From: Candidatus Thiodiazotropha sp. (ex Codakia rugifera)
GTDB lineage: Bacteria; Pseudomonadota; Gammaproteobacteria; Chromatiales; Chromatiaceae
Assembly (NCBI GenBank): GCA_025656675.1
Contig: JAHXHN010000002.1
Span: forward strand, 785,302-849,301
Direction: 5' to 3'
Length of the DNA stretch: 64,000 nucleotides
Part shown: one piece after another, positions 1-9,141 of the stretch
Position numbering within the stretch: the first letter of the stretch is position 1
How the letters are laid out: every line of letters begins with the position of its first letter
Program-made: the position numbers and the translations under genes
Notes under the pieces: generated by a model
The model's database searches: none
The model's input: only the letters and a program-made list of their open reading frames with translations
What the model was told of the DNA's origin: nothing

Positions 1-1052
1 CCGAGAACCACGATGAACATCACACCGACCAGTGCGGCTACCGGTATCATCTCTATCAGACCTGACCCAAACAGAATAAAGGCCAGAAGAAACAGCGCGG
101 CCGATATGCCCGACAGACGACCACGCCCCCCTGAATTGATGTTGATCAGGCTTTGTCCGATCATGGCGCAGCCTCCCATACCACCAAACAGGCCGTTGAC
201 CGTATTACCCACTCCCTGACCTATGCACTCTTTATTCCCCCGTCCACGTGACTCCGTCAGTTCATCTATCAGGCTCATGGTCAGCAGTGATTCAATCAGA
301 CCGACACCGGCAAGGATAATAGCGTAGGGCAGAATAGTGTGTAGCGTATCCAGCGTCGGGGGAACCATGGGAATGTGGAAGGTTGGTAATCCACCCGCAA
401 TCGTGGCGGTAGGGTCTCCTGACAGGTCACGAAGCACATCTTGAACAGAGCGTGTATCCAAATCAAGGAAAATGACTAACAGGGTTACGCTGACAATCGC
501 AACCAGGGAAGCAGGCACTGCAGAAGTGAGTTTTGGCAGAATATGGATGATTGCCATGGTGAGGGCGACAAGTCCCAACATAATCAAAAGCGGAGTATCA
601 GTAAGCCATACCATTGCACCGTTTTCAGTGGGAACCTGAAACTGTTTTAGCTGGGCGATAAATATGACGATGGCCAATCCGTTGACGAATCCCAGCATCA
701 CTGGATGGGGAACCAGTCGGATAAATTTACCTAAACGCAGCAAGCCGGCGCTTATCTGGATCAGACCCGCCAGCAGCACTGCCGCAAACAGGTACTCGAT
801 GCCATGCTCGGCAACCAGGGCCACCATGACCACAGCCATCGCGCCGGTTGCTCCGGATATCATGCCGGGCCTGCCACCTATGACTGCAGTGATTATCCCC
901 ATCATGAAGGCCGCATAGAGACCGACCAAAGGCGCCACGCCGGCAACGAAAGCAAAGGCAACCGCCTCAGGCACCAATGCCAAAGCAACCGTCAGACCCG
1001 AGAGAACATCGTTTTTTACGCACTGTTTCCCAGGGCAGGTCAGTTGGAACAT
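1..1052 (-). CDS. SulP-family anion transporter, C-terminus cut by window edge
   Basis: Reading leftward from an ATG at 1052, about 350 codons stay open to the window edge. The product begins with a short cytoplasmic stretch, then dense hydrophobic segments typical of SulP/SLC26 inner-membrane permeases. The SulP-like pattern [22 protein letters not shown] is split here as [13 protein letters not shown] followed by a PLVGLYA block near residues 27-45. A glycine-rich [18 protein letters not shown] region near residues 60-75 follows, and a [18 protein letters not shown] segment lies near residue 290. Family members move sulfate, bicarbonate or related anions by proton or sodium coupling; the substrate here cannot be read. 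A GAGG-like Shine-Dalgarno lies about 6 bases before the ATG. The C-terminal STAS domain, if present, is outside the window. Nearest neighbour is divergent. Confidence 0.85.
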   Translation of the reverse strand, partial: MFQLTCPGKQCVKNDVLSGLTVALALVPEAVAFAFVAGVAPLVGLYAAFMMGIITAVIGGRPGMISGATGAMAVVMVALVAEHGIEYLFAAVLLAGLIQISAGLLRLGKFIRLVPHPVMLGFVNGLAIVIFIAQLKQFQVPTENGAMVWLTDTPLLIMLGLVALTMAIIHILPKLTSAVPASLVAIVSVTLLVIFLDLDTRSVQDVLRDLSGDPTATIAGGLPTFHIPMVPPTLDTLHTILPYAIILAGVGLIESLLTMSLIDELTESRGRGNKECIGQGVGNTVNGLFGGMGGCAMIGQSLININSGGRGRLSGISAALFLLAFILFGSGLIEMIPVAALVGVMFIVVL

Positions 1053-1204
1053 GGATTACCTCGCGTTGCTGATACAAAAAACCGCGCAGTATATCAGAAA
1101 ACAATAATATAATTAAATAAAATGCTTGATATTTTTCTATGGTCCGGTCAAATGGGCATTAGAAATCAAGACGAAATGGTTGAATCAACCAAGGAGAGCT
1201 ATCG

Positions 1205-1993
1205 ATGCGTTGCCATGAAGTGGATTACGAGATTCTCGGTTCAGAGATGCAGTTGGTTGAGGTCGAACTCGATCCAGGCGAGACCGTAATTGCCGAAGCT
1301 GGCGCCATGACCTATATGGAGGAGGGCATCGATTTTGAAACCAAGATGGGTGATGGTTCCAATGCCGATGAGGGATTGATGGGCAAGCTCTTCTCTGCCG
1401 GGAAGCGTGTGTTTACCGGAGAGTCTATCTTCACCACTCACTTTACCAATCGGGGCGTCGGTAAGCGTAGAGTCTCGTTCTCAGCCCCTTATCCAGGCAA
1501 TATTGTTGCATTGGATATGGCCAAGTTGGGTGAAAAAGTCACCTGCCAAAAAGATGCCTTTCTGTGCGCTGCTTTGGGCACCAAAGTCGATATCGCTTTC
1601 AACCGGCGACTTGGTACCGGTCTGTTCGGTGGCGAAGGTTTCATTCTGCAGAGACTTGAAGGGGATGGGATGGCTTTTATTCAGGCTGGTGGAACGATCG
1701 TTAAAAAGGTACTTTCAGGTGAAACACTGCGGGTCGATACTGGCTGTCTGGTAGGGTTTACGGACGGCATAGTATACGATATTCAACGTGCCGGTAATCT
1801 GAAGTCAATGGTATTTGGCGGGGAGGGCATGTTTCTAGCGACACTCAGTGGGCATGGCACCATCTGGTTACAAAGTCTTCCCTTCTCTCGCATGGCGGAT
1901 CGGATTCTGGGGAGCGCCCCTTCAGCCGGTGGCAGTGATAAAGGAGAAGGCTCCGTACTCGGTGGTATCGGCCGACTGTTGGATGGGGACTAA
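1205..1993 (+). CDS. AIM24 / TIGR00266 family protein
   Basis: The 262-residue product matches the TIGR00266/AIM24 family in length and pattern: an early [20 protein letters not shown] block (residues about 21-40), repeated beta strands with conserved glycines, and a [19 protein letters not shown] block near residue 138. The family folds as a tryptophan-RNA-binding-attenuator-like beta structure; its biochemical role in bacteria is unknown. A strong AAGGAG ribosome site precedes the ATG by about 7 bases, which fixes the start. The C-terminal 25 residues are glycine- and serine-rich and probably disordered. It sits alone between the SulP gene and cobO, so context gives no function. Confidence 0.85.
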   Translation: MRCHEVDYEILGSEMQLVEVELDPGETVIAEAGAMTYMEEGIDFETKMGDGSNADEGLMGKLFSAGKRVFTGESIFTTHFTNRGVGKRRVSFSAPYPGNIVALDMAKLGEKVTCQKDAFLCAALGTKVDIAFNRRLGTGLFGGEGFILQRLEGDGMAFIQAGGTIVKKVLSGETLRVDTGCLVGFTDGIVYDIQRAGNLKSMVFGGEGMFLATLSGHGTIWLQSLPFSRMADRILGSAPSAGGSDKGEGSVLGGIGRLLDGD

Positions 1994-1999
1994 AATAAT

Positions 2000-2027
2000 A
2001 TTGAGTTTTGAGTTTTGAGTTTTGAGG
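2000..2027. repeat. short tandem repeat of TTTTGAG units
   Basis: Just after the AIM24-family stop, the heptamer TTTTGAG is repeated about three times. A shorter version of the same string occurs after fbpA near 6023-6040. Both copies lie a few bases downstream of a stop codon. Function unknown; they may be remnants of one dispersed intergenic repeat. Confidence 0.5.
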
Positions 2028-2134
2028 TACTTTCAGTGTGCCTATTTTTCACTATCCATGCATGGTAGGTGTGGGCTGTTTTACCACAAGGCTGTCTGTT
2101 TGATAGGTTCCCTTCTCAAATCAAAATTCATCAT

Positions 2135-2671
2135 TCAGAATTCCATGCCCTGTTCGGCGTGGATACCTTGCTCAAAGGCGTGTTTGATCTTTTTCATCTC
2201 AGTCACCGTGTCTGCAATATCGATCAGTTCAGCGGGAGCGCCCTGGCCAGTGAGGATCAGGTGCATCCAGCTGGGCTTCTCCTGCTGAATGAAGTCGGCG
2301 ATCTCCTGTCCGCTGATCCAACCATATTTGCAGCAGTAATTGATCTCATCCAGCACGACCAGGTCGTATTGATGTGAACGGATTTTTTGTTGGCACAATG
2401 TCCAGATTTCACGGCTTGTCTGAATATCCTGTTCAGGGTTATGGGTATCCCAGGTAAAGCCATCTCCCAAGGCATGCCATTCAATCGTATCGAATCGGGA
2501 TGCAGCCTGCTGTTCACCTGTTTTCCATTTGCCTTTTATGAATTGAATGACCAGCACCTGCATCTTCCAGCCTGCTGCCCTGAAGGCAGTACCGAATGCG
2601 CTGGATGATTTACCCTTTCCCTCACCGGTCAGCACCAGGGTAGTACCGTTTCGTTTTTCTCGCCGTTTCAT
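2135..2671 (-). CDS. cobO: corrinoid adenosyltransferase (CobO/BtuR type)
   Basis: The 178-residue protein has the CobA/CobO P-loop GEGKGKSSSAFG at residues 16-27, which binds ATP in the reverse orientation known for this family. It continues with the expected VLVIQFIKGKWKTGE, DLVVLDEINY (about residues 104-113) and LILTGQGAPAELIDIADTVTEM blocks. The family transfers the adenosyl group of ATP to cob(I)alamin or cob(I)yrinic acid a,c-diamide in the cytoplasm to make adenosylcobalamin precursors. Length matches the family (about 180-200 residues). No other cobalamin gene is nearby, so it is more likely salvage or a detached member of the pathway than part of a local cob operon. No cobalamin riboswitch is evident upstream. 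Confidence 0.9.
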   Translation of the reverse strand: MKRREKRNGTTLVLTGEGKGKSSSAFGTAFRAAGWKMQVLVIQFIKGKWKTGEQQAASRFDTIEWHALGDGFTWDTHNPEQDIQTSREIWTLCQQKIRSHQYDLVVLDEINYCCKYGWISGQEIADFIQQEKPSWMHLILTGQGAPAELIDIADTVTEMKKIKHAFEQGIHAEQGMEF

Positions 2672-2900
2672 ACTTTAATCCCGATGTTTATTGGATGACT
2701 CACTCGCGTCTATCCATCGATAAACCGCTATGCGTGACCAGGCCATCCTTTTAACAGAAAGAATCGTAACAATTCATTGGCCAACATATTTTCGGTGTTC
2801 ATCTATCGTTGAGAGATGGACAATCGTAGTCTACCTCTCTCAATATGAAAGGCATATTCAACTGAAATACCCATTCGATATTGAAAGTGGTAGCCTCTAC

Positions 2901-2918
2901 TCAAGTAAGATTACTTGA
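2901..2918. promoter_or_regulatory. 18-bp operator-like palindrome before a small exported-protein gene
   Basis: Arms TCAAGTAA and TTACTTGA are perfect inverted repeats separated by two bases, 28 bp before the probable original start at 2946. A second, looser inverted repeat (TTGAGAGA at 2809-2816, TCTCTCAA at 2836-2843) lies further upstream in the same 298-bp gap. No T-run follows either, so an operator is more likely than a terminator. The regulator is unknown. Confidence 0.4.
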
Positions 2919-2969
2919 TCACACGCTTACACACTGGAGGATGCTATAAATCGAATACGAAATACCCTG

Positions 2970-3194
2970 ATGGCTGTAACGGCTACAGTTGTGTTGGCGA
3001 TGACCATTGGCTCGGTACAGGCAGCAGATTTCAAACCTAAGGACTCACATCAGTGGTTGGGTGGTAAGAAGGAGGTCCACGATGAGAGCGTAGCGGTTAT
3101 CACCCGTCGCGAGGGAGTTGCAGGATCGGATGTAGAGGTCAAACTCTACTTCGGCAAGTCATTGTTAAACCCGAGGAGCAACGGTGTGCAATGA
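2970..3194 (+). CDS. small exported protein of unknown function, start codon uncertain
   Basis: From the first ATG the product is 74 residues. It begins with a hydrophobic signal-like stretch ending in SVQAADF, so cleavage after AQA-like VQA is plausible and a mature protein of about 55 residues would be periplasmic. The ATG lacks a nearby ribosome site. A strong GGAGG at 2936-2940 instead points, five bases on, to an in-frame ATA at 2946. Reading from there adds a basic N-terminus (N-R-I-R-N) that completes a textbook signal peptide, so the original ATG has probably mutated to ATA. The mature part (HQWLGGKKEVHDESVAVITRR split as HQWLGGKKEVHD and ESVAVITRR) was not recognised. It lies 132 bp before the TauE/SafE gene. 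It may be decaying. Confidence 0.5.
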   Translation: MAVTATVVLAMTIGSVQAADFKPKDSHQWLGGKKEVHDESVAVITRREGVAGSDVEVKLYFGKSLLNPRSNGVQ

Positions 3195-3326
3195 CCAAAG
3201 GCAAATTGGCTGTCAACGCCTGGAGATGGTCATCAATATGGCCGGCCTGTTGAACGCAATGATATCGAGTCTCTATATCACTCCGGGTATCGAATGGTAC
3301 AGAATCCATGACGAGGTATGCTCGTA

Positions 3327-4115
3327 ATGGATCTCACCATGCTGCTTGTCTCCGGTGCAGTTGCAGGTATCCTGGCAGGGTTGCTGGGGATCGGCGGCGG
3401 TATTGTTATCGTACCGATCGTAACACTGCTGTTCGAGTCCCATCAGATTCCCCAGGAGATGGCGATCAAGATGGCATTAGGGACTTCGCTCGCAACGATC
3501 ATTGTAACCGCAATTTCCAGCATCTATACCCACCACCGTAAAGGGGCGGTTGTCTGGCACCTGTTTTGGATCATGGTGCCGGGTGTGCTGATCGGCTCAC
3601 TGCTTGGTGCCTGGCTTGCTGACCTGCTGCCCGGTGATCTGCTGTATATAGCCTTTATCCTTTTTCTATTTGCCGTTTCGGTACAGATGGCGCTGAGCCG
3701 TGTCTCTGCACACCATGATCTGCCTGGCACGTTCGGACTTACCATGGTGGCAACGGTTGTCGGCGTTATCTCGGCCCTGATGGGCATAGGTGGCGGTTCT
3801 TTGAATGTGCCTTTTCTCAGCTACTGTGGTGTACCGATCAAGCGGGCGATCGCCACAGCGGCAGCGATCGGTTTACCGATCTCAGTCAGTGCAACCTTCG
3901 GTTATATCGTGGGCGGTCTGAATGAATCCGATCTTCCATCGGGCAGTCTTGGCTATGTAAACCTTCCTGTGTTCGGTGGTGTGGTCGTGGCCAGTCTGTT
4001 GTTCGCTCCCCTGGGTGCAACACTTGCCCATAAACTACCTGATCAGTTGCTACGGCGTCTGTTCGCGATCTTTCTTTTCGCAATGGCCTGTCGCATGTGC
4101 ATCAACATATTCTGA
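3327..4115 (+). CDS. TauE/SafE family sulfite/organosulfonate exporter
   Basis: The product of about 262 residues is almost entirely hydrophobic with eight or so predicted membrane segments. It has the two internally repeated glycine motifs of the TauE/SafE (DUF81) family: GILAGLLGIGGGIVIVPIV near residues 11-30 and ALMGIGGGSLNVPFLSYCGV near the middle. The family exports sulfite, sulfoacetate or related anions; the substrate here is not determinable. A GAGG site at 3313-3316 is too close to the ATG at 3318 but well placed for the ATG at 3327, so the latter is chosen. It is followed 14 bp later by two small genes on the same strand, which may be co-transcribed. Confidence 0.88.
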   Translation: MDLTMLLVSGAVAGILAGLLGIGGGIVIVPIVTLLFESHQIPQEMAIKMALGTSLATIIVTAISSIYTHHRKGAVVWHLFWIMVPGVLIGSLLGAWLADLLPGDLLYIAFILFLFAVSVQMALSRVSAHHDLPGTFGLTMVATVVGVISALMGIGGGSLNVPFLSYCGVPIKRAIATAAAIGLPISVSATFGYIVGGLNESDLPSGSLGYVNLPVFGGVVVASLLFAPLGATLAHKLPDQLLRRLFAIFLFAMACRMCINIF

Positions 4116-4129
4116 AGGAATCGACAACA

Positions 4130-4366
4130 ATGAGAAACGTGAGTATCTATGGCCTGTTCCGTGAGCCTATTCCGAACAATCCCGCAGCTTTGTGCCTTGA
4201 GGATATTGATGGTCAGCAATGCAATTACAGCGGGATGACAACATACAGTGATCAGATACCCAACCTGTTACAAACACTGGATGTTAAGAAGTGGGAGCGT
4301 GCCATGATGCAGGTCGGTAAATCGATTGAGGCAGTATCCCCCTTAGAGACCTATTCAAGTGAGTGA
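4130..4366 (+). CDS. small protein of 78 residues, possible remnant of an AMP-forming synthetase
   Basis: An AAGGA site at 4114-4118 precedes the ATG at 4130, so translation is plausible. The sequence IPNNPAALCLEDIDGQQCNY around residues 14-33 is reminiscent of the extreme N-terminus of acyl-CoA synthetases (the ANL family), where an 'ALxxxDGxxxxY' strand-turn is common. Nothing resembling the rest of that roughly 500-residue enzyme follows. Either this is a genuine small protein or the 5' stub of a deleted ligase. Its stop overlaps the next gene's GTG start by eight bases, which suggests translational coupling to the hotdog protein. The similarity is weak and is inference. Confidence 0.45.
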   Translation: MRNVSIYGLFREPIPNNPAALCLEDIDGQQCNYSGMTTYSDQIPNLLQTLDVKKWERAMMQVGKSIEAVSPLETYSSE

Positions 4367-4811
4367 GAGCAAGGCCACTGCCCTGCAGGCAAAGATCAAC
4401 CGGACGATCCCGTTGAGCAGGGCAATGGGCTATCAAATCCAGGAACTCGATAGCAGACACATCGTTGTTGAGGCACCCTTGAAACCCAATGTGAATCTTC
4501 ACGGTAGTGGATTTGCGGGTAGTATCTACTCCCTGGGTGCACTAACTGCCTGGGCGCTAGGCTCTCATATTGTCGATCAAGCCGATCTGGATGTTGAACT
4601 CGTCATCACCGAGGCATCGATCCGCTATCGGACCCCCATTCGACAATCGATCCACTGTCTTTGCCGGGTAAGTGAGGAGGAGAGACAACGCTTTGTTGCA
4701 AAGTTGCTTGACCAGGGAAAGGCACGCCTTGCGGTTGAAGTGGCGATAGGAAAGCGTGCTGTACTGATGCGTGCCACTCTTCATGCAACACGGGTTAAAA
4801 AGAGTGTCTGA
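4359..4811 (+). CDS. hotdog-fold thioesterase-like protein (YiiD C-terminal domain type)
   Basis: The 150-residue product begins at GTG and carries the hotdog signature VNLHGSGFAGSIYSLGALTAWALG at residues about 46-69. The helix following 'HGSGFAGS' is typical of the putative thioesterase domain also found at the C-terminus of E. coli YiiD. Such proteins probably cleave acyl-CoA or acyl-ACP thioesters in the cytoplasm; the substrate is unknown. The start lies inside the 3' end of the 78-residue upstream gene, so expression is likely coupled to it. Size is normal for a single-domain hotdog protein. Confidence 0.75.
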   Translation: MSESKATALQAKINRTIPLSRAMGYQIQELDSRHIVVEAPLKPNVNLHGSGFAGSIYSLGALTAWALGSHIVDQADLDVELVITEASIRYRTPIRQSIHCLCRVSEEERQRFVAKLLDQGKARLAVEVAIGKRAVLMRATLHATRVKKSV

Positions 4812-4920
4812 TCCAATTGTTCTCCGTCGATCCAACATCGGGCCCAAGGGCGCTTTCTTAGAGACGCATCCCTTTGCAGATGGGGCTTATGCTGTATTTG
4901 TGCCGTTGTTGTAAATAGCA

Positions 4921-4939
4921 ATAAGAATCGTTATCATTA
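4921..4939. promoter_or_regulatory. Fur box upstream of the iron ABC operon
   Basis: The 19-mer ATAAGAATCGTTATCATTA matches the ferric uptake regulator consensus (an inverted repeat of GATAAT-type hexamers around a central AATC), with most positions conserved. It lies 54 bp before the GTG of the iron-binding protein gene, where Fur repression would block transcription in iron-replete cells. This supports the ferric iron assignment of the downstream transporter. Confidence 0.8.
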
Positions 4940-4992
4940 ACATATACTAGGATTTATAGTAATTTTGTTGTTGAGCTTTTCGGAGATTATTT

Positions 4993-6018
4993 GTGCTATT
5001 CTACTTCAAATTCATACGGTTGCCTTTGCTGCTCTGTCTGTTAGGGCCCACCCTTGCGATGGCTGCTGGTGAGGTTAATCTCTACTCTGCACGTAAAGAA
5101 AAACTGATCAAGCCGTTACTCGACAGATTTACCGAACAGACCGGTATTCAAGTCAATCTTGTCACTGGCAAGGCAGATGCACTGTTGCAACGGTTACAAA
5201 GTGAGGGTCGTAACTCACCGGCAGATGTGCTGGTAACCACGGATGCGGGCCGACTGCATCGCGCCAAGGAGGCAGGCGTCACCCAACCCGTTCACTCAGA
5301 TATCCTGGCATCGACCGTACCAAGCAGTTTTCGTGACCCGGAAGGGCATTGGTTCGGTCTCTCAATACGGGCCCGTCCCATTCTCTATGTCAAAGGGAAG
5401 GTGGATCCAGCGCTGCTCTCTTCCTATGAAGCACTGACAGATCCCAAGTGGAAAGGAAAAATCTGTATTCGCTCATCGGGGAATATCTACAATCAATCTC
5501 TGATGGCGGCGATGATGGCTGCCAATGGGGCAAAGGCAACTGAGCAGTGGGCCAAGGCATTCGTCAAACAGTTTGCTCGTCCACCGAAGGGGGGTGACCG
5601 GGATCAAATAAAAGCAGCCGCCGCGGGTATGTGTGATATTGCAATTGCCAATACTTATTATCTGGCTGGCATGCTGACTTCGAATGATGCCGCACAGCGT
5701 GATGCAGCTGAGCAGTTAGCCGTTTTCTGGCCAAATCAACAGGGGCGTGGAGCACATGTGAATATCAGTGGTGCCGCTCTTACCAAAGCGGCGAGACACA
5801 AGGAGAATGCGATCAAATTGCTTGAGTTTCTGGTCAATGAATCATCTCAGGCCTGGTATGCAGAAGCGAATGGAGAGTACCCGGTTAGAAGTGATGTGCA
5901 ACCAGGCGATCTCCTCAAGGCATGGGGTGAGTTCAAGATGGATAGACTCAATTTGGGGCAGTTGGGTGAACTCAATCCTGAGGCGGTACGGTTGATGGAT
6001 CGCGCAGGATGGAAATAA
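4993..6018 (+). CDS. fbpA: periplasmic ferric iron-binding protein of an ABC transporter
   Basis: The 341-residue protein starts at GTG behind a GGAGA site. It has a signal peptide (residues 1-24, ending AMA-AGE), then the FbpA/FutA pattern: EVNLYSARKEKLIKPLLDRF at the mature N-terminus, a GKADALLQRLQSEG loop, and the double tyrosine in ANTYYLAGML near residue 219. The paired tyrosines are the iron ligands in this family. It would bind Fe3+ in the periplasm and pass it to the FbpB permease encoded next. A Fur box lies just upstream. Length is normal for the family. Confidence 0.93.
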   Translation: MLFYFKFIRLPLLLCLLGPTLAMAAGEVNLYSARKEKLIKPLLDRFTEQTGIQVNLVTGKADALLQRLQSEGRNSPADVLVTTDAGRLHRAKEAGVTQPVHSDILASTVPSSFRDPEGHWFGLSIRARPILYVKGKVDPALLSSYEALTDPKWKGKICIRSSGNIYNQSLMAAMMAANGAKATEQWAKAFVKQFARPPKGGDRDQIKAAAAGMCDIAIANTYYLAGMLTSNDAAQRDAAEQLAVFWPNQQGRGAHVNISGAALTKAARHKENAIKLLEFLVNESSQAWYAEANGEYPVRSDVQPGDLLKAWGEFKMDRLNLGQLGELNPEAVRLMDRAGWK

Positions 6019-6164
6019 TGAAATTTGAGTTTTGAGTTGAGGAGTTCGGTTTGCTCGTGGGTTCATCATGATTGTAAGTTGTTGACATCATGAATGGACC
6101 CCACCATTGATTCAAAATTGATCTATTAGTGCACCCTGCTTTGGGTGTCTACATTAAGGTAATC

Positions 6165-7841
6165 ATGCAAGCCGTCGAGAATGAATCTGCCTGGTCACGT
6201 TTATCAATCAGGATGAATGCCTGGCGTATCGGCGTTCCATTGATAGCGCTGCTGTTGTCAGTGCCTGTACTGGTTGTGCTTAGCTACATTTTCGAGCCCG
6301 CCGGAGAGGTATGGCAGCATCTTGTTGACACTGTGCTGCAGGATTATGTCATCAACTCGCTTTTATTGATGATCGGGGTAGCGGTGGGCGTATTGCTTGT
6401 CGGCGTCAGTACGGCCTGGTTGACCAGCATGTGTCAATTCCCCGGGAGATCGTTGTTTGAATGGGCGTTGTTACTGCCGATGGCCATACCGGCTTATATC
6501 ATTGCCTACACTTATACGGGTCTGTTTGATTTCGCTGGGCCTGTTCAGACATTACTTCGAGATTGGACCGGTTGGGGTTACGGTGATTACTGGTTTCCTG
6601 AGATCCGCTCCATCGAGGGAGCGGCATTGATGCTCTCATTGGTCCTTTACCCTTATGTCTACTTGCTCTCCAGAGCAGCCTTTCTGGGGCAGTCAATTTG
6701 TGTACTGGATGTTAGCCGGTCCCTCGGAAACGGTCCATGGCGGACATTCTTTTTGGTTGCATTGCCACTGGCCAGGCCTGCCATAGTGGCGGGTCTCTCT
6801 CTGGCACTTATGGAGACCCTGGCTGATTACGGCACAGTACAATATTTTGGCGTCTCTACCTTTACCACCGGCATCTTTCGTACCTGGTATGGTCTGAATA
6901 ATGCAGCTGCGGCAGCCCAGCTGTCGGCCATGCTGTTATTGGTAGTCTTCGCTCTGATCATTCTCGAAAAAGGCTCTCGAAGACGGGCTCGATATCACCA
7001 TACCACCCAGCGACATCAGCTATTGACACGGTTTCAATTGAACACCAGGCAATCATTGATGGCCTTTTTGATCTGCTCAGGGGCACTTCTGTTCGGATTC
7101 ATACTGCCTGCGGGACAATTGCTATGGTGGGCGTTGACCACGGCAGAGGAGAGTCTCGATAGTCGTTTTCTCAGTCTCATCAGTCACAGTTTATTGTTGG
7201 CAGGTGCGGCTTCATTGCTGGCTCTGCTACTGGCACTGTTTCTCAGTTATGGAAAACGACGACGGGGTAGTTGGCCTGCTGTGATCGCGGTAAGAGTAGC
7301 AGGGATGGGATATGCCATTCCGGGTACCGTCATCGCCATCGGTGTAATGATACCCTTTGCTGCCTTTGACAATTTGCTGGATGAGTGGATGCGGCAGCGA
7401 TTTGGCTGGTCAACGGGGCTGCTGTTGAGTGGTACTCTGGCCGCACTGATTTTTGCTTATCTGGTACGCTTTCTAGCCGTTTCTTTACAGACCGTCGAAG
7501 CGGGCTTGGGTAAGATTCGCCCAACCATGGATGAAGTGGCAAGGTCCATGGGTACAGGTTCAGGGGAGATTGTACGCAGGGTACACATGCCGATGCTCAA
7601 GGGCAGTTTGATGACGGCTCTATTACTGGTTTTCGTCGATATCTTAAAAGAGTTACCCGCTACATTGATATTGCGCCCCTTTAACTACAACACCCTGGCA
7701 GTACGGGCCTACGAACTGGCCTCGGATGAGCGGCTTGCCGATGCTTCCTACGCGGCATTGACGATCGTTGTTGTCGGTGTTCTTCCGGTTATATTATTGA
7801 GTCGAACCATCACCCGGTCACGTCATGCGAAATCAACTTGA
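6165..7841 (+). CDS. fbpB: ferric iron ABC transporter permease (fused two-domain)
   Basis: The product of about 558 residues contains two homologous permease halves, each with about six membrane spans. Two EAA-type loops that contact the ATPase are visible: around SLGNGPWRTFFLVALPLARP in the first half and SMGTGSGEIVRRVHMPM in the second. This is the FbpB/HitB arrangement for iron(III). An AAGG site at 6156-6159 favours the ATG at 6165 over an in-frame GTG at 6129 that has no ribosome site. The gene ends 17 bp inside fbpC, which indicates tight coupling. A 146-bp spacer with a TTTTGAG repeat separates it from fbpA. Confidence 0.92.
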   Translation: MQAVENESAWSRLSIRMNAWRIGVPLIALLLSVPVLVVLSYIFEPAGEVWQHLVDTVLQDYVINSLLLMIGVAVGVLLVGVSTAWLTSMCQFPGRSLFEWALLLPMAIPAYIIAYTYTGLFDFAGPVQTLLRDWTGWGYGDYWFPEIRSIEGAALMLSLVLYPYVYLLSRAAFLGQSICVLDVSRSLGNGPWRTFFLVALPLARPAIVAGLSLALMETLADYGTVQYFGVSTFTTGIFRTWYGLNNAAAAAQLSAMLLLVVFALIILEKGSRRRARYHHTTQRHQLLTRFQLNTRQSLMAFLICSGALLFGFILPAGQLLWWALTTAEESLDSRFLSLISHSLLLAGAASLLALLLALFLSYGKRRRGSWPAVIAVRVAGMGYAIPGTVIAIGVMIPFAAFDNLLDEWMRQRFGWSTGLLLSGTLAALIFAYLVRFLAVSLQTVEAGLGKIRPTMDEVARSMGTGSGEIVRRVHMPMLKGSLMTALLLVFVDILKELPATLILRPFNYNTLAVRAYELASDERLADASYAALTIVVVGVLPVILLSRTITRSRHAKST

Positions 7842-8886
7842 AGTTAAACATGTCAGTGTGAAATATGGCAGTCAAACAGTGGTTGATGATGTCAGCTTTG
7901 AGCTGGAGAGTGGTGCCATCGGCTGTCTGTTGGGACCCAGTGGCTGCGGTAAAACCAGCCTGCTCAGGGCCATCGCGGGTTTTGAACCTTTGGCTGAAGG
8001 GGAGATCCTGCTGCATGGACGCAGCGTCTCCCGTCCGGCTCAGACCATGGCACCTGAAAAAAGGCGGGTTGGCATGGTCTTTCAGGACTTTGCCCTCTAT
8101 CCGCATTTAACGGTGTTGGACAATGTTGCCTTTGGTCTACGGGGATCCAGCCACAAGCAGCGTAAGCAACGGGTTAAAGAGTTGCTTGAATTGGTCGGTC
8201 TAGCAGGTTTAGAAGAAAAGTATCCCCATCAGCTTTCCGGTGGTCAGCAACAACGGGTGGCACTGATCCGTGCAATGGCGCCGAGACCCGACATTCTATT
8301 GCTTGATGAACCCTTTTCGGGTCTCGATGTGGAGTTGCGCGAGCAGCTTGCACGTGAAGTTCGTGCCATTCTCAAAAGAGAGGGTGTAACCGCTATTCTG
8401 GTTACCCATGATCAGTTGGAAGCCTTTGCTCTGGCTGATTCGATTGGTGTACTGGGAGCAGGGCAATTGCGTCAGTGGGATTCTGGCTACACCATCTATC
8501 ATCAGCCAAAGGATCGTTTTGTAGCGGAATTTATTGGTCAGGGTGCAATGATTCCCGGTCGTGTTATAGGGGGTGGGAATATAGATTCTGCACTCGGGAT
8601 CATGGCCGGTAATTTTATTCGACAGCCGGATATTGGTGACAGCGTTGAATTATTGCTACGTCCAGACGATGTTGTTCATGACGATGAGAGCGACTTTAAA
8701 CTGGAAATCGTGGATAAGGTTTTTCAGGGTGCTGAATATCTCTACACCTTGTCGCTTGAAGAGGGTATTGAACTACTCTGCCTGGTGCAGAGTCATCATG
8801 ATCATGAGATTGGTGAAAAGATCGGTGTACGCCTGTATGTGGATCATGTGGTGGCATTTCCAGTGGAAGTCGGTCTGAAAAAATAA
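7825..8886 (+). CDS. fbpC: ferric iron ABC transporter ATP-binding protein
   Basis: The 353-residue protein has a complete ABC ATPase: Walker A GPSGCGKTS at about residues 38-46, Q-loop in VFQDFALYPHLTVLDN, signature LSGGQQQR near 138, Walker B DILLLDEPFSG and switch His in LVTHDQ. The C-terminal 110 residues match the regulatory TOBE-type extension of iron and sulfate importers. It powers FbpB-mediated uptake of Fe3+ delivered by FbpA. It overlaps fbpB by 17 bp and closes the operon. Its length and domain order are typical. Confidence 0.93.
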   Translation: MRNQLEVKHVSVKYGSQTVVDDVSFELESGAIGCLLGPSGCGKTSLLRAIAGFEPLAEGEILLHGRSVSRPAQTMAPEKRRVGMVFQDFALYPHLTVLDNVAFGLRGSSHKQRKQRVKELLELVGLAGLEEKYPHQLSGGQQQRVALIRAMAPRPDILLLDEPFSGLDVELREQLAREVRAILKREGVTAILVTHDQLEAFALADSIGVLGAGQLRQWDSGYTIYHQPKDRFVAEFIGQGAMIPGRVIGGGNIDSALGIMAGNFIRQPDIGDSVELLLRPDDVVHDDESDFKLEIVDKVFQGAEYLYTLSLEEGIELLCLVQSHHDHEIGEKIGVRLYVDHVVAFPVEVGLKK

Positions 8887-9056
8887 TGCGGTGGTTCACC
8901 TGATTGAGTACATCGTGGTCAAGCACGATAATTTTCGCTTTTGTGACTTAACAAAGCATAAGCAATTATAAGTAAGACACCCACATAAAATAGTGTTTAG
9001 TACAGGCTGCTGAATATGACAGTATTTAGCATGGGTGTCTGGTCAGTTCCGCTTTT

Positions 9057-9081
9057 GGATACAGGTAGGCTGACTGTATCC
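9057..9081. repeat. hairpin between converging genes
   Basis: GGATACAG and CTGTATCC form a perfect 8-bp inverted repeat with a 9-base loop in the 255-bp gap between fbpC and the oppositely oriented DUF5666 gene. There is no T-run, so it is at best a weak or factor-assisted transcription end point. Confidence 0.35.
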
Positions 9082-9141
9082 GGTTATCGTTATTGACCTG
9101 AGTTCCCGGAAAGTTATGGGTTGGAGCATGATCAATACGCT

